DNA from: Thauera terpenica 58Eu
GTDB lineage: Bacteria > Pseudomonadota > Gammaproteobacteria > Burkholderiales > Rhodocyclaceae
Length of the DNA stretch: 64,000 nt
Direction of reading: 5' to 3'
NCBI RefSeq assembly: GCF_000443165.1
Contig: NZ_ATJV01000092.1
Span: 1-64,000 of the forward strand
Shown: one piece after another, positions 24,323 through 33,020 of the stretch
Layout of the letters: each line of letters begins with the position of its first letter
Position numbering within the stretch: position 1 is the stretch's first letter
Notes under the pieces: model-generated
Told to the model about the DNA's origin: nothing
The model's database searches: none
What the model saw: the letters and a program-made list of their open reading frames with translations, nothing else
Translations under genes and position numbers: made by a program

Positions 24323-26935
24323 GTGACGATCCTGCAAGAAATCCATGCGTGGTCCAAGGACCTCGCCGCGTGGCAGCAAGACGCCATCGCCAGGCTCTAC
24401 GCCGACCGGGCGCTCAGCGCGGCCGATCTGGACGATCTCTACGCACTGGCCAAGGCCGAAGCGGGCATCCCGGACCCGGAAGGGCGCGTGTTGAAGAAGC
24501 TCAAAGACGCCCAGGTGGCGCCTCTGGCCAATCCGGCCAGGGTCGTTCTGCTGAGCGCCGTCAAGGACTTGGCCAATGTCAACGCCCTGGCCAATGGTTC
24601 ACGCCTGCCCATCGCGCGGGCCGGTGTCACGATCATCTACGGCGAGAACGGGGTCGGGAAGTCGGGCTATTCACGCGTGTTCAAGAAGGCCTGCCGGGCA
24701 CGCGACCGGCGCGAGTCCATCCTGCCCAACGCAAACCTGGAGCCTGGCAAGAGCGGGCCGGCTCAGGCGACGTTTGAGACGGAGATCGATGGCGTCGCGA
24801 CCGATCTGCCCTGGAAGGACGGCGCCGAGCCGCCCGATCCTCTGTCGGACATCGCTATCTTCGATTCGCACTGCGCCCGGGCCTACATCGACAACCAGGG
24901 CGACTTCGCCTACGCCCCCTACGGGCTGGACATCCTGGAAGGGTTGGTCGGCGCGTGCAACAAGCTCAAGGCGCGGGCAACGGCCGAGAAGGCAGCGAAC
25001 GCCCCGAGCAATGCCGCCTATACCGTCCTCGCCGGCGAGCAGACCGAGGTCGCCAAGAAACTGCTCGGCATCCCGGCCAAGACCAAGGCCGCGGACATCG
25101 AGACCCTCGCTACGCTCAGCGATGCCGAGCTGGAGCGCCTCGCCCTGCTGAACAAGACCCTGGCCGAAGCAGATCCGAAGCAGAAGGCGTTGGCGCTGCG
25201 CCAGAAAGCCAGCCGCGTCACCTCGTTGAAAGACCGGATCGCGGCGGCGGTCGGCGTCGTGAGCGACGAGAAGATTGGTTCGCTTCAGACGCTGGTTGCC
25301 AAGTCGAATGCGGCCAAGGCAGCAGCGGAGCTCGCAGCTACCGAATTCAAGGCTACGCCTGGCCAGTTGGCAGGCACTGGCGGCGAGGAATGGAAGGACC
25401 TCTTCGAGGCCGCCCGGGCGTTTGCCGAGGTTAGCCACGCGGAGCACGAATTCCCTGGACTTCCCGCGGAGGCCGCCTGCCCACTCTGCCAGAACGTCCT
25501 CGGGCCTGATGGGGCGGCACGGTTGCTGCGATTCGATGCCTTCATCAAGGCCGCTGCCGAGAAGGCGGCCAAGGAGGCGCGCGAAGCTGCCGCTATCCCG
25601 TTCCGGGCGATTCAGGAGGCGAGTGTGGACCTGATGTTCCGCGACGCCCTGGTCGAGGAGGTGACGGAAGTCGCACCGGAAGTTGCCGCTGCCTGCACGG
25701 CCCTTCAGGACGCCCTCAAAGCGCGCCAGCCGGCCGCGCTCCAAGCCGCTGCCACAAAGCTGGCCTGGGATGCGGTTCCCAAGCTCTCAGGTGATCCGCA
25801 GCCCGGCCTGGCAGACATCATCAACGGCCTGCTGGAACAGGCCAAGGCCCTCGATGCCACCGCCGACGAAACGCTCAAGGCGGCCATGGCCGCAGAGCGA
25901 GCAGAACTCGACGCGCGACGCAGGCTCGCCGAAGTCAAGGCCGCGGTGCTCGAGGCGATGACCAAGCACGAACTCTGCCGCAAGCTGCAGGTCTGCATCG
26001 ATGGCATGGAGACGCGGGGCATCTCCAGGAAGTCCACCGACCTCTCGCGCACGACGGCCAGCCAAGAGCTGGCCGATGCCCTCAACGCCGAGCTCAGGCT
26101 CCTCAAGGTCCATCATCTCAGCGTCGTGATGAAGCCCGAGTCGCCGGGCGGCAAGACCCAGTTCAAGCTGGCCCTGCAACTGCCCGGCGGTGGTACGCCA
26201 GCGGCCATCCTCAGCGAAGGCGAACAGCGGGCCATCGCCATCGCGTCCTTCATGGCGGAGATGCGACTCGGCAAGGGGCGCGGCGGCATCGTGCTGGATG
26301 ACCCAGTCTCGTCACTGGATCATCGGCGCCGCTGGGAAGTCGCCGAGCGGCTGGCGAAGGAGTCGCTGATCCGGCAGGTGATCGTCTTCACCCACGACAT
26401 CTACTTCCTCCTCATCCTGGGGCAGAAGACCGAGGAAGTTGGCGCGACGCTGACCAAGAACTACATCCGCAGGACGGCGGACGGCTACGGCGTTCACTCC
26501 GAGGTCCTGCCCTTCGACGTGCTGGGCACGAAGGACCGCTTGGGGCGCCTGAGGCAGATGCTTGTCGGCGTGCGTAAGGCGGCGAAGGAGGGCGACGACG
26601 ATCTGCAGCGCCAATTGACGGCCAAGTTCTACGGCCAGCTCCGTCTCGCCTGGGAACGCTGCGTCGAGGAGGTTCTTCTCAATGGCGCCGTGCAGCGCTT
26701 CGGCGAGGACGTGTCGACCCAGCGCCTGAAGAGTGTAACGGTCACGGACGACGACTACCGCGAGATCGACGCCGGCATGACCAAGTCGTCGAAGTTCGAG
26801 CACGACCCTGCGGCGGCTGTTGGCAGGCTCCCGATACCTGATCCCGATGAGCTCGATACCGACATCGGGCGCCTGGCCAAGTGGCGCGAAGCGCTCGACA
26901 AGCGCCTGAAGGAGGTCGCCAAGGCGCGGGGATGA
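24323..26935 (+). CDS. Zinc-hook AAA ATPase of the PrrC/RloC type, candidate defence nuclease
   Basis: 870 residues. ABC/SMC-type ATPase split by a long helical insert: Walker A GENGVGKS (107-114), coiled coil, zinc-hook motif CPLC (386-389), second coil, signature LSEGEQRA (630-637), Walker B VLDDPVSSLDH (Asp 659/660) and H-loop His 691. This is the AAA_13 layout of PrrC and RloC. The roughly 175-residue C-terminus holds Arg 774, Glu 778 and His 827; spacing R-x3-E followed by a distant H recalls the anticodon-nuclease triad of PrrC (R320-E324-H356), with a longer gap. GTG start with AAGGAGG six bases upstream. PrrC/RloC genes often sit in type I restriction loci, and an hsdR lies 3 kb downstream. 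The tRNA-cleaving role is my inference. Confidence 0.72.
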   Translation: MTILQEIHAWSKDLAAWQQDAIARLYADRALSAADLDDLYALAKAEAGIPDPEGRVLKKLKDAQVAPLANPARVVLLSAVKDLANVNALANGSRLPIARAGVTIIYGENGVGKSGYSRVFKKACRARDRRESILPNANLEPGKSGPAQATFETEIDGVATDLPWKDGAEPPDPLSDIAIFDSHCARAYIDNQGDFAYAPYGLDILEGLVGACNKLKARATAEKAANAPSNAAYTVLAGEQTEVAKKLLGIPAKTKAADIETLATLSDAELERLALLNKTLAEADPKQKALALRQKASRVTSLKDRIAAAVGVVSDEKIGSLQTLVAKSNAAKAAAELAATEFKATPGQLAGTGGEEWKDLFEAARAFAEVSHAEHEFPGLPAEAACPLCQNVLGPDGAARLLRFDAFIKAAAEKAAKEAREAAAIPFRAIQEASVDLMFRDALVEEVTEVAPEVAAACTALQDALKARQPAALQAAATKLAWDAVPKLSGDPQPGLADIINGLLEQAKALDATADETLKAAMAAERAELDARRRLAEVKAAVLEAMTKHELCRKLQVCIDGMETRGISRKSTDLSRTTASQELADALNAELRLLKVHHLSVVMKPESPGGKTQFKLALQLPGGGTPAAILSEGEQRAIAIASFMAEMRLGKGRGGIVLDDPVSSLDHRRRWEVAERLAKESLIRQVIVFTHDIYFLLILGQKTEEVGATLTKNYIRRTADGYGVHSEVLPFDVLGTKDRLGRLRQMLVGVRKAAKEGDDDLQRQLTAKFYGQLRLAWERCVEEVLLNGAVQRFGEDVSTQRLKSVTVTDDDYREIDAGMTKSSKFEHDPAAAVGRLPIPDPDELDTDIGRLAKWREALDKRLKEVAKARG

Positions 26936-27242
26936 AGTCGGTCACGCGGGCCCGGGGCTGGCCTACCCGCACAACAGAGGATGGCAAAGGGTACTTGCCG
27001 CGCGCGCACCGTCGTAATCCAGGCGCGGCGTTATGCCCTGGCGGCGTTCGAGACCGTCGGGAATGACCGCAGCGCATTCGGACCAGCCGCTCGTCCGACA
27101 AGAGGCCAAACAAGCCAGTGACCGCTACCCATCACGCAACGCGAGTTCGGTCGCGGCAGCCGAAAGGCAGGAGACGCTGCACTCCGGTCATTGAGGCGAA
27201 AAACCCGAACGGCCGTTGAGGGTCGAAACCAGTCAGTGACGA
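26936..27242. other. Intergenic segment before the repeat-flanked TA module
   Basis: About 300 bases without a gene that I can support. The segment near 27165-27240 has the look of degenerate dispersed intergenic repeats. It runs directly into the 35-bp tandem repeats. Confidence 0.35.
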
Positions 27243-27347
27243 ATGAGCGAACGAAAGACCTGACCCCGCAGACTTAAATGAGCGAACGAAAGACCTGACC
27301 CCGCAGACTTAAATGAGCGAACGAAAGACCTGACCCCGCAGACTCAA
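27243..27347. repeat. Three tandem copies of a 35-bp repeat
   Basis: Units at 27243-27277, 27278-27312 and 27313-27347 are nearly identical; each starts ATGAGCGAACGAAAGACC and continues TGACCCCGCAGACTTAA, the last with one C for T. A 15-base part (GAAAGACCTGACCCC) recurs inverted at 27982-27996 after the antitoxin gene. There are no spacers, so this is not a CRISPR. The copies abut the truncated 5' end of the tumE remnant. Confidence 0.9.
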
Positions 27348-27618
27348 ACCGATTTCAAGCATGTTGCCGACGATGGCAGCATCATTCAGATGATTGTCTG
27401 GCGCGTACCTGAAGCTGTTCCGCCGACGGCGCATGGCTTCAAGTGCCGCCTGGTCTATGTGCGTGGTGGAAGGCGTACGCGTAGTCGGTTTCGATAACGA
27501 GCGGGCAAGGGTGATCACTGCCACATCGACGGTGAAGAGCGTCCCTACTTTTTTTTCGACTGTTGATCAACTCATCGAAGATTTCATCACCGAAGTGGAA
27601 AAACGGAGGGCGCCATGA
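27348..27618 (+). pseudogene. tumE: Frameshifted TumE-family toxin remnant
   Basis: The region encodes, in three frames, segments of a TumE-type (DUF6516) toxin: DFKHVADDGSIIQMIVWRVP then HGFKCRLVYVRGG in one frame, VRVVGFDNERA in the next, KGDHCHIDGEERPYFF in a third, and STVDQLIEDFITEVEKRRAP ending at 27618. Shifts fall near 27470, near 27507 and in the run of eight T near 27550. The N-terminus is replaced by the tandem repeats. No intact start is left, so the toxin is probably dead. Its end overlaps the intact antitoxin start by four bases, as expected of a tumE-tumA pair. Confidence 0.72.
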
Positions 27619-27974
27619 ATACACGTTGCCTGACCATCACCCTGGGGCCGGATTGGCGCAGTGCGTTGCGCAAAGCCGGCAGGGCCGCGACCGCCACGAC
27701 GTATCAGGGCGAAACACTTAAATTCGAGACCCCCGGCGCCTTTTTTGGTCACCTCACGGAGCGTCGCTGGGCAATTGTCCAGGCCCTGCAGCAGGACGGA
27801 GGAACAGTCGGCGTGCGCGAACTATCGCGCCGTCTCGGACGCGATGTGAAACGCGTACATGAGGACGCGACCGAGCTGGTTGCGTTGGGTCTTGTCGAGC
27901 GAAATGAGGCTGGTGCGCTGCGCTGTCCGTTCGTCGATATCCATGTCGATATGCATATGGCCGCTGCGGCTTGA
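27615..27974 (+). CDS. tumA: TumA-type antitoxin, winged-helix DNA-binding protein
   Basis: 119 residues. The central part (GHLTERRWAIVQALQQDGGT, VGVRELSRRLGRDVKRVHED, ATELVALGLVERNEAGALRC) is a MarR/ArsR-like winged helix. C-terminal PFVDIHVDMHM is typical of the antitoxin paired with TumE toxins. The start overlaps the remnant toxin gene (ATGA-type). The antitoxin frame is intact although the toxin is broken, so it may persist as an orphan regulator or may protect against a related toxin elsewhere. Confidence 0.75.
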   Translation: MNTRCLTITLGPDWRSALRKAGRAATATTYQGETLKFETPGAFFGHLTERRWAIVQALQQDGGTVGVRELSRRLGRDVKRVHEDATELVALGLVERNEAGALRCPFVDIHVDMHMAAAA

Positions 27975-27981
27975 GGGGGCT

Positions 27982-27999
27982 GGGGTCAGGTCTTTCATT
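27982..27999. repeat. Inverted copy of the 35-bp repeat core
   Basis: GGGGTCAGGTCTTTCATT here is the reverse complement of the core of the tandem repeats at 27243-27347 over 15 bases. The two sets bracket tumEA in opposite orientation, like ends of a small mobile unit. Confidence 0.7.
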
Positions 28000-28100
28000 G
28001 CACTGCCCCCGTCTTCTTCCCCTGCTTCGCCGCCTACGCTTGCGGGCGGCGGCGCGCCATTGCGATGTCGTAGCAATCCTAAACATGACAGGGAGCAAGC

Positions 28101-29138
28101 ATGTCGCTACAAAACCTCCTTGGTATCGAGCTTCCCATCCTCCAGGCGCCGATGGCCGGAGTGCAGGACAGCGCACTGGCGATCGCCGTGTCGAACGCGG
28201 GCGGGCTGGGCGCGTTGCCGTGCGCGATGCTGGACGCCAACGCCGTGTGCAAGCAGGTCGAGATCCTGCGTGCAGGGACGAGCCGCCCCTTCAACCTCAA
28301 CTTCTTCAGTCATACGCCACCCGTGCCCGACGAGGACAAGGCACAGGCGTGGCGGGCGCTATTTGCCGGCTATTACGCCGAATTCGGCCTCGATGCCGGT
28401 GCGCAGCCTGCCGGGCCGGCTCGGCTGCCGTTCGATGACGCGATGGCCGATGTGGTGTGCGAGTTGCGCCCGGCCGTGGTCAGCTTCCACTTCGGCCTCC
28501 CGGCGCCCGCGCTGTTGAAGCGGGTGCGCGACGCCGGCGCCCGGATCCTCGCTTCGGCGACGACCGTGGACGAGGCGCGCTGGCTGGAAGCGCGGGGCGT
28601 CGACGCGGTCATCGCGCAAGGTCTGGAGGCGGGCGGGCATCGCGGGATGTTCCTGAACGAAGACATCGCCACCCAGGTCGGCACCTTCGCGTTGGTGCCG
28701 CAGGTGGTCGAGGCGGTGCGCGTGCCGGTGATCGCCGCGGGCGGGGTCGCGGATGCGCAAGGCGTGCGCGCGGCGCTCGACCTGGGAGCGGCCGGCGTGC
28801 AGGTGGGAACAGCCTACCTGCTGTGTCCGGAAGCGACGACGAGCGCGATCCATCGGGCGGCGCTGAAGCGCGAGTCGGCCCGCGTCACTGCGCTGACCAA
28901 TCTCTTCACCGGCCGGCCCGCGCGCGGGATCGTCAATCGCCTGATGCGCGAGCTCGGCCCGATGAATGCGCAGGCGCCGCAGTTCCCGCTTGCCGCGGCC
29001 GCACCGGCGCCTTTGCGCGCGCGGGCCGAGAGCCTTGGAAACGGCGATTTCTCGCCCTTGTGGGCGGGGCAGAACGCCAGCGGCTGCAGGGAGATCGGCG
29101 CGGGTGAGCTGACGCGAGCGCTGGCGGGGCTAAGGTAG
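28101..29138 (+). CDS. Nitronate monooxygenase family flavoprotein
   Basis: 345 residues, cytoplasmic FMN-dependent TIM barrel. Family features: the opening LLGIELPILQAPMAGVQDSA, SNAGGLGALPCAML, the phosphate-binding and catalytic region AQGLEAGGHRGMFLNED, IAAGGVADAQGVRAALDLGA and QVGTAYLLCPEA. These place it with nitronate monooxygenase (2-nitropropane dioxygenase) proteins, which oxidise alkyl nitronates such as propionate-3-nitronate. ATG with AGGGAG six bases upstream. It lies between two toxin-antitoxin modules without obvious functional link, probably a cargo gene. Confidence 0.9.
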   Translation: MSLQNLLGIELPILQAPMAGVQDSALAIAVSNAGGLGALPCAMLDANAVCKQVEILRAGTSRPFNLNFFSHTPPVPDEDKAQAWRALFAGYYAEFGLDAGAQPAGPARLPFDDAMADVVCELRPAVVSFHFGLPAPALLKRVRDAGARILASATTVDEARWLEARGVDAVIAQGLEAGGHRGMFLNEDIATQVGTFALVPQVVEAVRVPVIAAGGVADAQGVRAALDLGAAGVQVGTAYLLCPEATTSAIHRAALKRESARVTALTNLFTGRPARGIVNRLMRELGPMNAQAPQFPLAAAAPAPLRARAESLGNGDFSPLWAGQNASGCREIGAGELTRALAGLR

Positions 29139-29305
29139 GGCGATCGTCGGTATCGGGCCGATACACGCCCGTAGCCTTGTTCGGGGGCCAGCACATGAAC
29201 GGCCTGCCACCCGGGGGCCTTTCTCATCGCTTGAAGGTTTGAAAGGCACGGGTAAGCGCATCAAGTGGTGCTAATCTTGAAGCAGGTCACCTCAACGAGT
29301 CCATC

Positions 29306-29506
29306 ATGCGTACCACCCTCGCGCTCGACGACGAGCTGCTTGCCAAAGCCCAGGCGCTGACCGGGCTGACCGAGAAATCCACGCTGGTGCGGGAAGCCCT
29401 GCGTGCGCTGATCCAGCGCGAAAGTGCGCGGCGCCTGGCCCTGCTGGGTGGATCCGAACCTCAACTGAACGACATCCCGCGGCGGCAGCCGGAATCCGCT
29501 GCATGA
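29306..29506 (+). CDS. vapB: VapB-type antitoxin
   Basis: 66 residues. MRTTLALDDELLAKAQALTG followed by EKSTLVREALRALIQRES is the ribbon-helix-helix DNA-binding start of type II VapB antitoxins; the tail (GGSEPQLNDIPRRQP) is the flexible toxin-binding part. Its stop overlaps the vapC start by four bases. It should neutralise VapC and repress the pair. Confidence 0.87.
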   Translation: MRTTLALDDELLAKAQALTGLTEKSTLVREALRALIQRESARRLALLGGSEPQLNDIPRRQPESAA

Positions 29507-29874
29507 TCCTCGTCGATACCTCGATCTGGATCGATCACCTGCGCGGATCGGATGAACACCTGTCCGGGCTTCTCACCGCGGGGAGGGTGCTGACGCATCC
29601 GCATGTGCTGGGCGAAGTCGCGCTGCGTAACCTGAAGAACCGTGCTGCCGTGTTGGGTGCGATGAGCGATCTGCCGCTCGCGGCGGCCGCGACGGACGAT
29701 GAGGTGCGCCGCTTCATCGACGCCCGTGCGCTTTTCGGGCTGGGCATCGGCTACATCGATGCGCATCTGCTGGCCGCCGTGATGCTGGCGCCCGGAACCA
29801 GGCTGTGGACGCGCGACCGGCGCCTGGGCGCTGCAAGCGCTCGTCTCGGTCTGGCCTATGCTCTGGCCCATTGA
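29503..29874 (+). CDS. vapC: VapC-type PIN-domain toxin
   Basis: 123-residue PIN ribonuclease. The acidic metal-binding residues are visible: Asp 5 in MILVDTSIWIDHLRG, Glu in GEVALRNL, Asp in GYIDAHLLAA and Asp in LWTRDRRLGAAS. VapC toxins cleave specific RNAs, often initiator tRNA or 23S rRNA. The gene overlaps vapB and ends 19 bases before hsdR; the three may share a transcript. The frame is intact and no catalytic residue is missing. Confidence 0.9.
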   Translation: MILVDTSIWIDHLRGSDEHLSGLLTAGRVLTHPHVLGEVALRNLKNRAAVLGAMSDLPLAAAATDDEVRRFIDARALFGLGIGYIDAHLLAAVMLAPGTRLWTRDRRLGAASARLGLAYALAH

Positions 29875-29893
29875 CTCGCGTACCGGAAATTCG

Positions 29894-32800
29894 ATGACCG
29901 CCCTCCACACCGAAAAAGCCCTCGAAGACGAGATCTGCCACGACCTCGCTGCCGCGCGCTGGCTGCACGACGCAGGCGACGCCGCGCGCTACGACCGCGC
30001 GCTGGCGCTGTTCCCCGACGACGTGGTGGGCTGGATCCAGACGACGCAGCCCGAGGCCTGGGCGAGCATCGAGCAGACCCACGGCGCCAACGCGCGCAAG
30101 GTGGTGTGCGAGCGCCTGCGCCGCACGCTAGCCGACCACGGCACGCTGCACGTGCTGCGCCACGGCTTCGAGATGCTCGGGCTGCGGCGGCCGATCGCGA
30201 TGGCGCAGTTCAAGCCCGCGCTGGCGATGAATGCCGAGCTGCAGGCGAAGTACGCTGCCAACCGCCTGCGCGTGGTGCGCCAGTTGCGCTATTCGCTGCA
30301 CCACGAAAACTGCATCGACCTCGGGCTGTTCCTCAATGGCATCCCGGTGGCGACCTGCGAGATCAAGACCGATTACACCCAGGCGGTGGACGATGCCGTG
30401 CTGCAGTACCGCAAGGACCGCCCGCCGCGCGTGGCGGGCAGCAATGCAGTGGAGCCGCTGCTGGCCTTTCCGCAGGGCGCGCTGGTGCACTTTGCGCTGA
30501 GCAACTCGGCGGTGCGCATGACGACGAAGCTCGACGGCTTCGGCACCGTGTTCCTGCCCTTCGACAAGGGCGACGCCGGCGCCGCCGGCAACCCGCCGAA
30601 CCCGCAGGGCTACGCGACCGACTACCTGTGGAAGCAGGTATGGGCGCGCGACTCGTGGCTGGAGATCCTCCACCGCTATATCGTGCCGCGCAAGAACGAC
30701 GCCCGGCAGTTGGTGAACACCATCTTCCCGCGCTACCACCAGCTCGACGCCACCCGCGCCATCGTCGCTGCGGTGCGCCGCGACGGGCCGGGCGACAAGT
30801 ACCTGATCCAGCATTCGGCGGGCTCGGGCAAGACCAACTCGATCGCGTGGACCGCGCACTTCCTCGCCGATCTGCACGACGCGGACAATCGCAAGGTCTT
30901 CGACACCTTGGTGGTGGTGTCCGACCGCACCGTGCTCGACGACCAGTTGCAGGACGCCATCATGGGCTTCGAGCGCACCCAGGGCGTGGTTGCGGTGGTG
31001 AAGGGCGAGGGCGCGAGCAAGAGCCAGGAGCTGGCCGAGGCGCTCGCCGCCGGCAAGAAGATCGTGGTGTGCACGCTGCAGACCTTCCCCAAGGCGCTCG
31101 ACAAGGTGCGCGAGCTGGCGGCGACCGAGGGCAAGCGCTTCGCGGTGATTGCCGACGAGGCGCATTCCTCGCAGACCAACGAGACCGCCGCCAAGTTGAA
31201 GGAAGTGCTGTCGCCGGCGGAGCTCGCCGAGCTGGAGGACGGCGGCGAGATCAGCACCGAGGACATCCTCGCCGCGCAGATGCAGGCCAAGGCAGCGGGC
31301 AAGGAGTTGGGCATCACCTTCGTCGCCTTCACCGCCACGCCCAAGGACAAGACGCTGCAGCTCTTCGGCACGCGCCCCGACCCGAGCCGCCCGCCTGCCG
31401 ATGACAACCTGCCCGCGCCCTTCCACGTGTATTCGATGCGGCAGGCGATCGAGGAGGGCTTCATCCTCGACGTGCTGCAGAACTACACCAGCTACAAGGT
31501 CGCCTTCAACCTGGCGCACGAAGGTGGCGCCAGGTACTCCGAGGTCGATCGCGACACCGCCATGAAGGGGATCATGGGCTGGGTGCGGCTGCACGAGTAC
31601 AACATCGCCCAGCGCGTGCACATCGTGGTCGAGCACTTCCGGGTGCACGTGGCGCCGCTGCTCGGCGGCCAGGCCAAGGCCATGGTGGTGACCGCCAGCC
31701 GCAAGGAGGCGGTGCGCTGGCAACTGGCGATGCGCAAGTACATCGCCGAGCACGGCTACCGCATCGAGACCCTGGTGGCGTTCTCGGGCGAAGTGGAGGA
31801 CCCCGAGTCCGCCCCCGAGCCGCTCGCCGAGACTTCGGCGCTGATGAACCCCCGCCTGCGCGGGCGCGGCATCCGCGAGGCCTTCAAGGGCGGCGACTAC
31901 GCCATCCTGCTGGTGGCGAACAAGTTCCAGACCGGCTTCGACGAGCCGCTGTTGTGCGGCATGTACGTGGACAAGCGCCTGGCCGGCATCCAGGCGGTGC
32001 AGACGCTGTCGCGCCTGAACCGCGCGCACCCGGGCAAGGACAGCACCTACGTGGTCGACTTCGTCAATGACCCCGACGAGGTCCTCGCCGCCTTCCGCGT
32101 CTATCACACCACCGCCGAGCTCGCCGGCGTGAGCGACCCCGAGCAGATCTACACCCTGCGCGCCAAGCTCGACGGGCTGGGCTTCTACGACACTTTCGAG
32201 GTCGATCGCGTGGTCGAGGTGGCGCTGCGCGGCAAGGACCAGTCCGCGCTCGACCGCGCCCTGGTGCCGGTGGCCGACCGCCTGCTCAAGCGCTACGCCG
32301 CGGCCCAGCGCCGCCTGCGCGACGCGGACGAAGGCAGCGCCGACGCCCACGCCGCGAAGTTGGAGCTCGACGCGCTCGTCCTCTTCAAGCGCGACCTCGC
32401 CACCTACGTGCGCCTGTACGGCTTCCTGTCGCAGATCTTCAACTACGGCAACACCGACATCGAAAAGCGCGCGATCTTCTTCCGCCTGCTGCACAAGCTG
32501 CTCGACTTCGGCCGCGAGAGCGAGACGGTCGACCTGTCCTCGCTCGCGCTCACCCACTACACGCTCAAGAACCTCGGCACCCGCCGCCTGGCGCTGGACG
32601 CGGGGCAGGGCGAGTACAAGCTCAAGCCCAGCGGCCCCGGCGGCGGCGAGGTGCGCGACAAGCAGAAGGCGGCGCTCGACGAGATCATCGCGCGGGTGAA
32701 TCAGCTCTTCGTCGGCGAGCTCACCGAAGGCGACAAGCTGCTCTACGTGAACAACGCGATCAAGGGCAAGCTGCTGGAATGCGAGACGCTGATCGAGCAG

Positions 32801-33013
32801 GCGGTGAACAACACCAAGGAGCAGTTCGGCAACTCACCGGATCTGGATGCGCGCATCCTGGACGCGGTGATGGACGCGCTCTCGGCCTTCACCTCGATGA
32901 GCCGGCAGGCGCTGGAGTCGGAACGCATCCGCGCCGAGATCAAGTCCATCCTGCTCGGGCCCGGGCGGCTTTACGAGCTGCTGCGCGCGCAGGCTGCGGG
33001 CCGCCGCGGGTAG
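29894..33013 (+). CDS. hsdR: Type I restriction enzyme R subunit, without M or S subunits nearby
   Basis: 1039 residues. Nuclease motif Asp 142 ... Glu 156-Ile-Lys 158 (IDLGLFLNGIPVATCEIK) of the PD-(D/E)xK type. Helicase motifs: SAGSGKTNS (Walker A, 310-314), ADEAH (421-424), FTATPKD, and motif VI-like QTLSRLNRAHPGKD. A helical C-terminal domain for holding the M subunits follows. I chose ATG 29894 (MTALHTEKALEDEI) over the in-frame ATG 29858, which overlaps vapC. All motifs are intact. Neither hsdM nor hsdS occurs in the window, so it either pairs with distant subunits or is a relic of a disrupted locus. Confidence 0.92.
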   Translation: MTALHTEKALEDEICHDLAAARWLHDAGDAARYDRALALFPDDVVGWIQTTQPEAWASIEQTHGANARKVVCERLRRTLADHGTLHVLRHGFEMLGLRRPIAMAQFKPALAMNAELQAKYAANRLRVVRQLRYSLHHENCIDLGLFLNGIPVATCEIKTDYTQAVDDAVLQYRKDRPPRVAGSNAVEPLLAFPQGALVHFALSNSAVRMTTKLDGFGTVFLPFDKGDAGAAGNPPNPQGYATDYLWKQVWARDSWLEILHRYIVPRKNDARQLVNTIFPRYHQLDATRAIVAAVRRDGPGDKYLIQHSAGSGKTNSIAWTAHFLADLHDADNRKVFDTLVVVSDRTVLDDQLQDAIMGFERTQGVVAVVKGEGASKSQELAEALAAGKKIVVCTLQTFPKALDKVRELAATEGKRFAVIADEAHSSQTNETAAKLKEVLSPAELAELEDGGEISTEDILAAQMQAKAAGKELGITFVAFTATPKDKTLQLFGTRPDPSRPPADDNLPAPFHVYSMRQAIEEGFILDVLQNYTSYKVAFNLAHEGGARYSEVDRDTAMKGIMGWVRLHEYNIAQRVHIVVEHFRVHVAPLLGGQAKAMVVTASRKEAVRWQLAMRKYIAEHGYRIETLVAFSGEVEDPESAPEPLAETSALMNPRLRGRGIREAFKGGDYAILLVANKFQTGFDEPLLCGMYVDKRLAGIQAVQTLSRLNRAHPGKDSTYVVDFVNDPDEVLAAFRVYHTTAELAGVSDPEQIYTLRAKLDGLGFYDTFEVDRVVEVALRGKDQSALDRALVPVADRLLKRYAAAQRRLRDADEGSADAHAAKLELDALVLFKRDLATYVRLYGFLSQIFNYGNTDIEKRAIFFRLLHKLLDFGRESETVDLSSLALTHYTLKNLGTRRLALDAGQGEYKLKPSGPGGGEVRDKQKAALDEIIARVNQLFVGELTEGDKLLYVNNAIKGKLLECETLIEQAVNNTKEQFGNSPDLDARILDAVMDALSAFTSMSRQALESERIRAEIKSILLGPGRLYELLRAQAAGRRG

Positions 33014-33020
33014 ATTTCGA

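Noticed and set aside
27243-27347. CRISPR array from the 35-bp repeats
   Set aside because: The units abut with no spacers and no cas genes are nearby.
30128-32557. 809-codon open frame antisense to hsdR
   Set aside because: Complement shadow of a gene whose sense translation carries all helicase and nuclease motifs.
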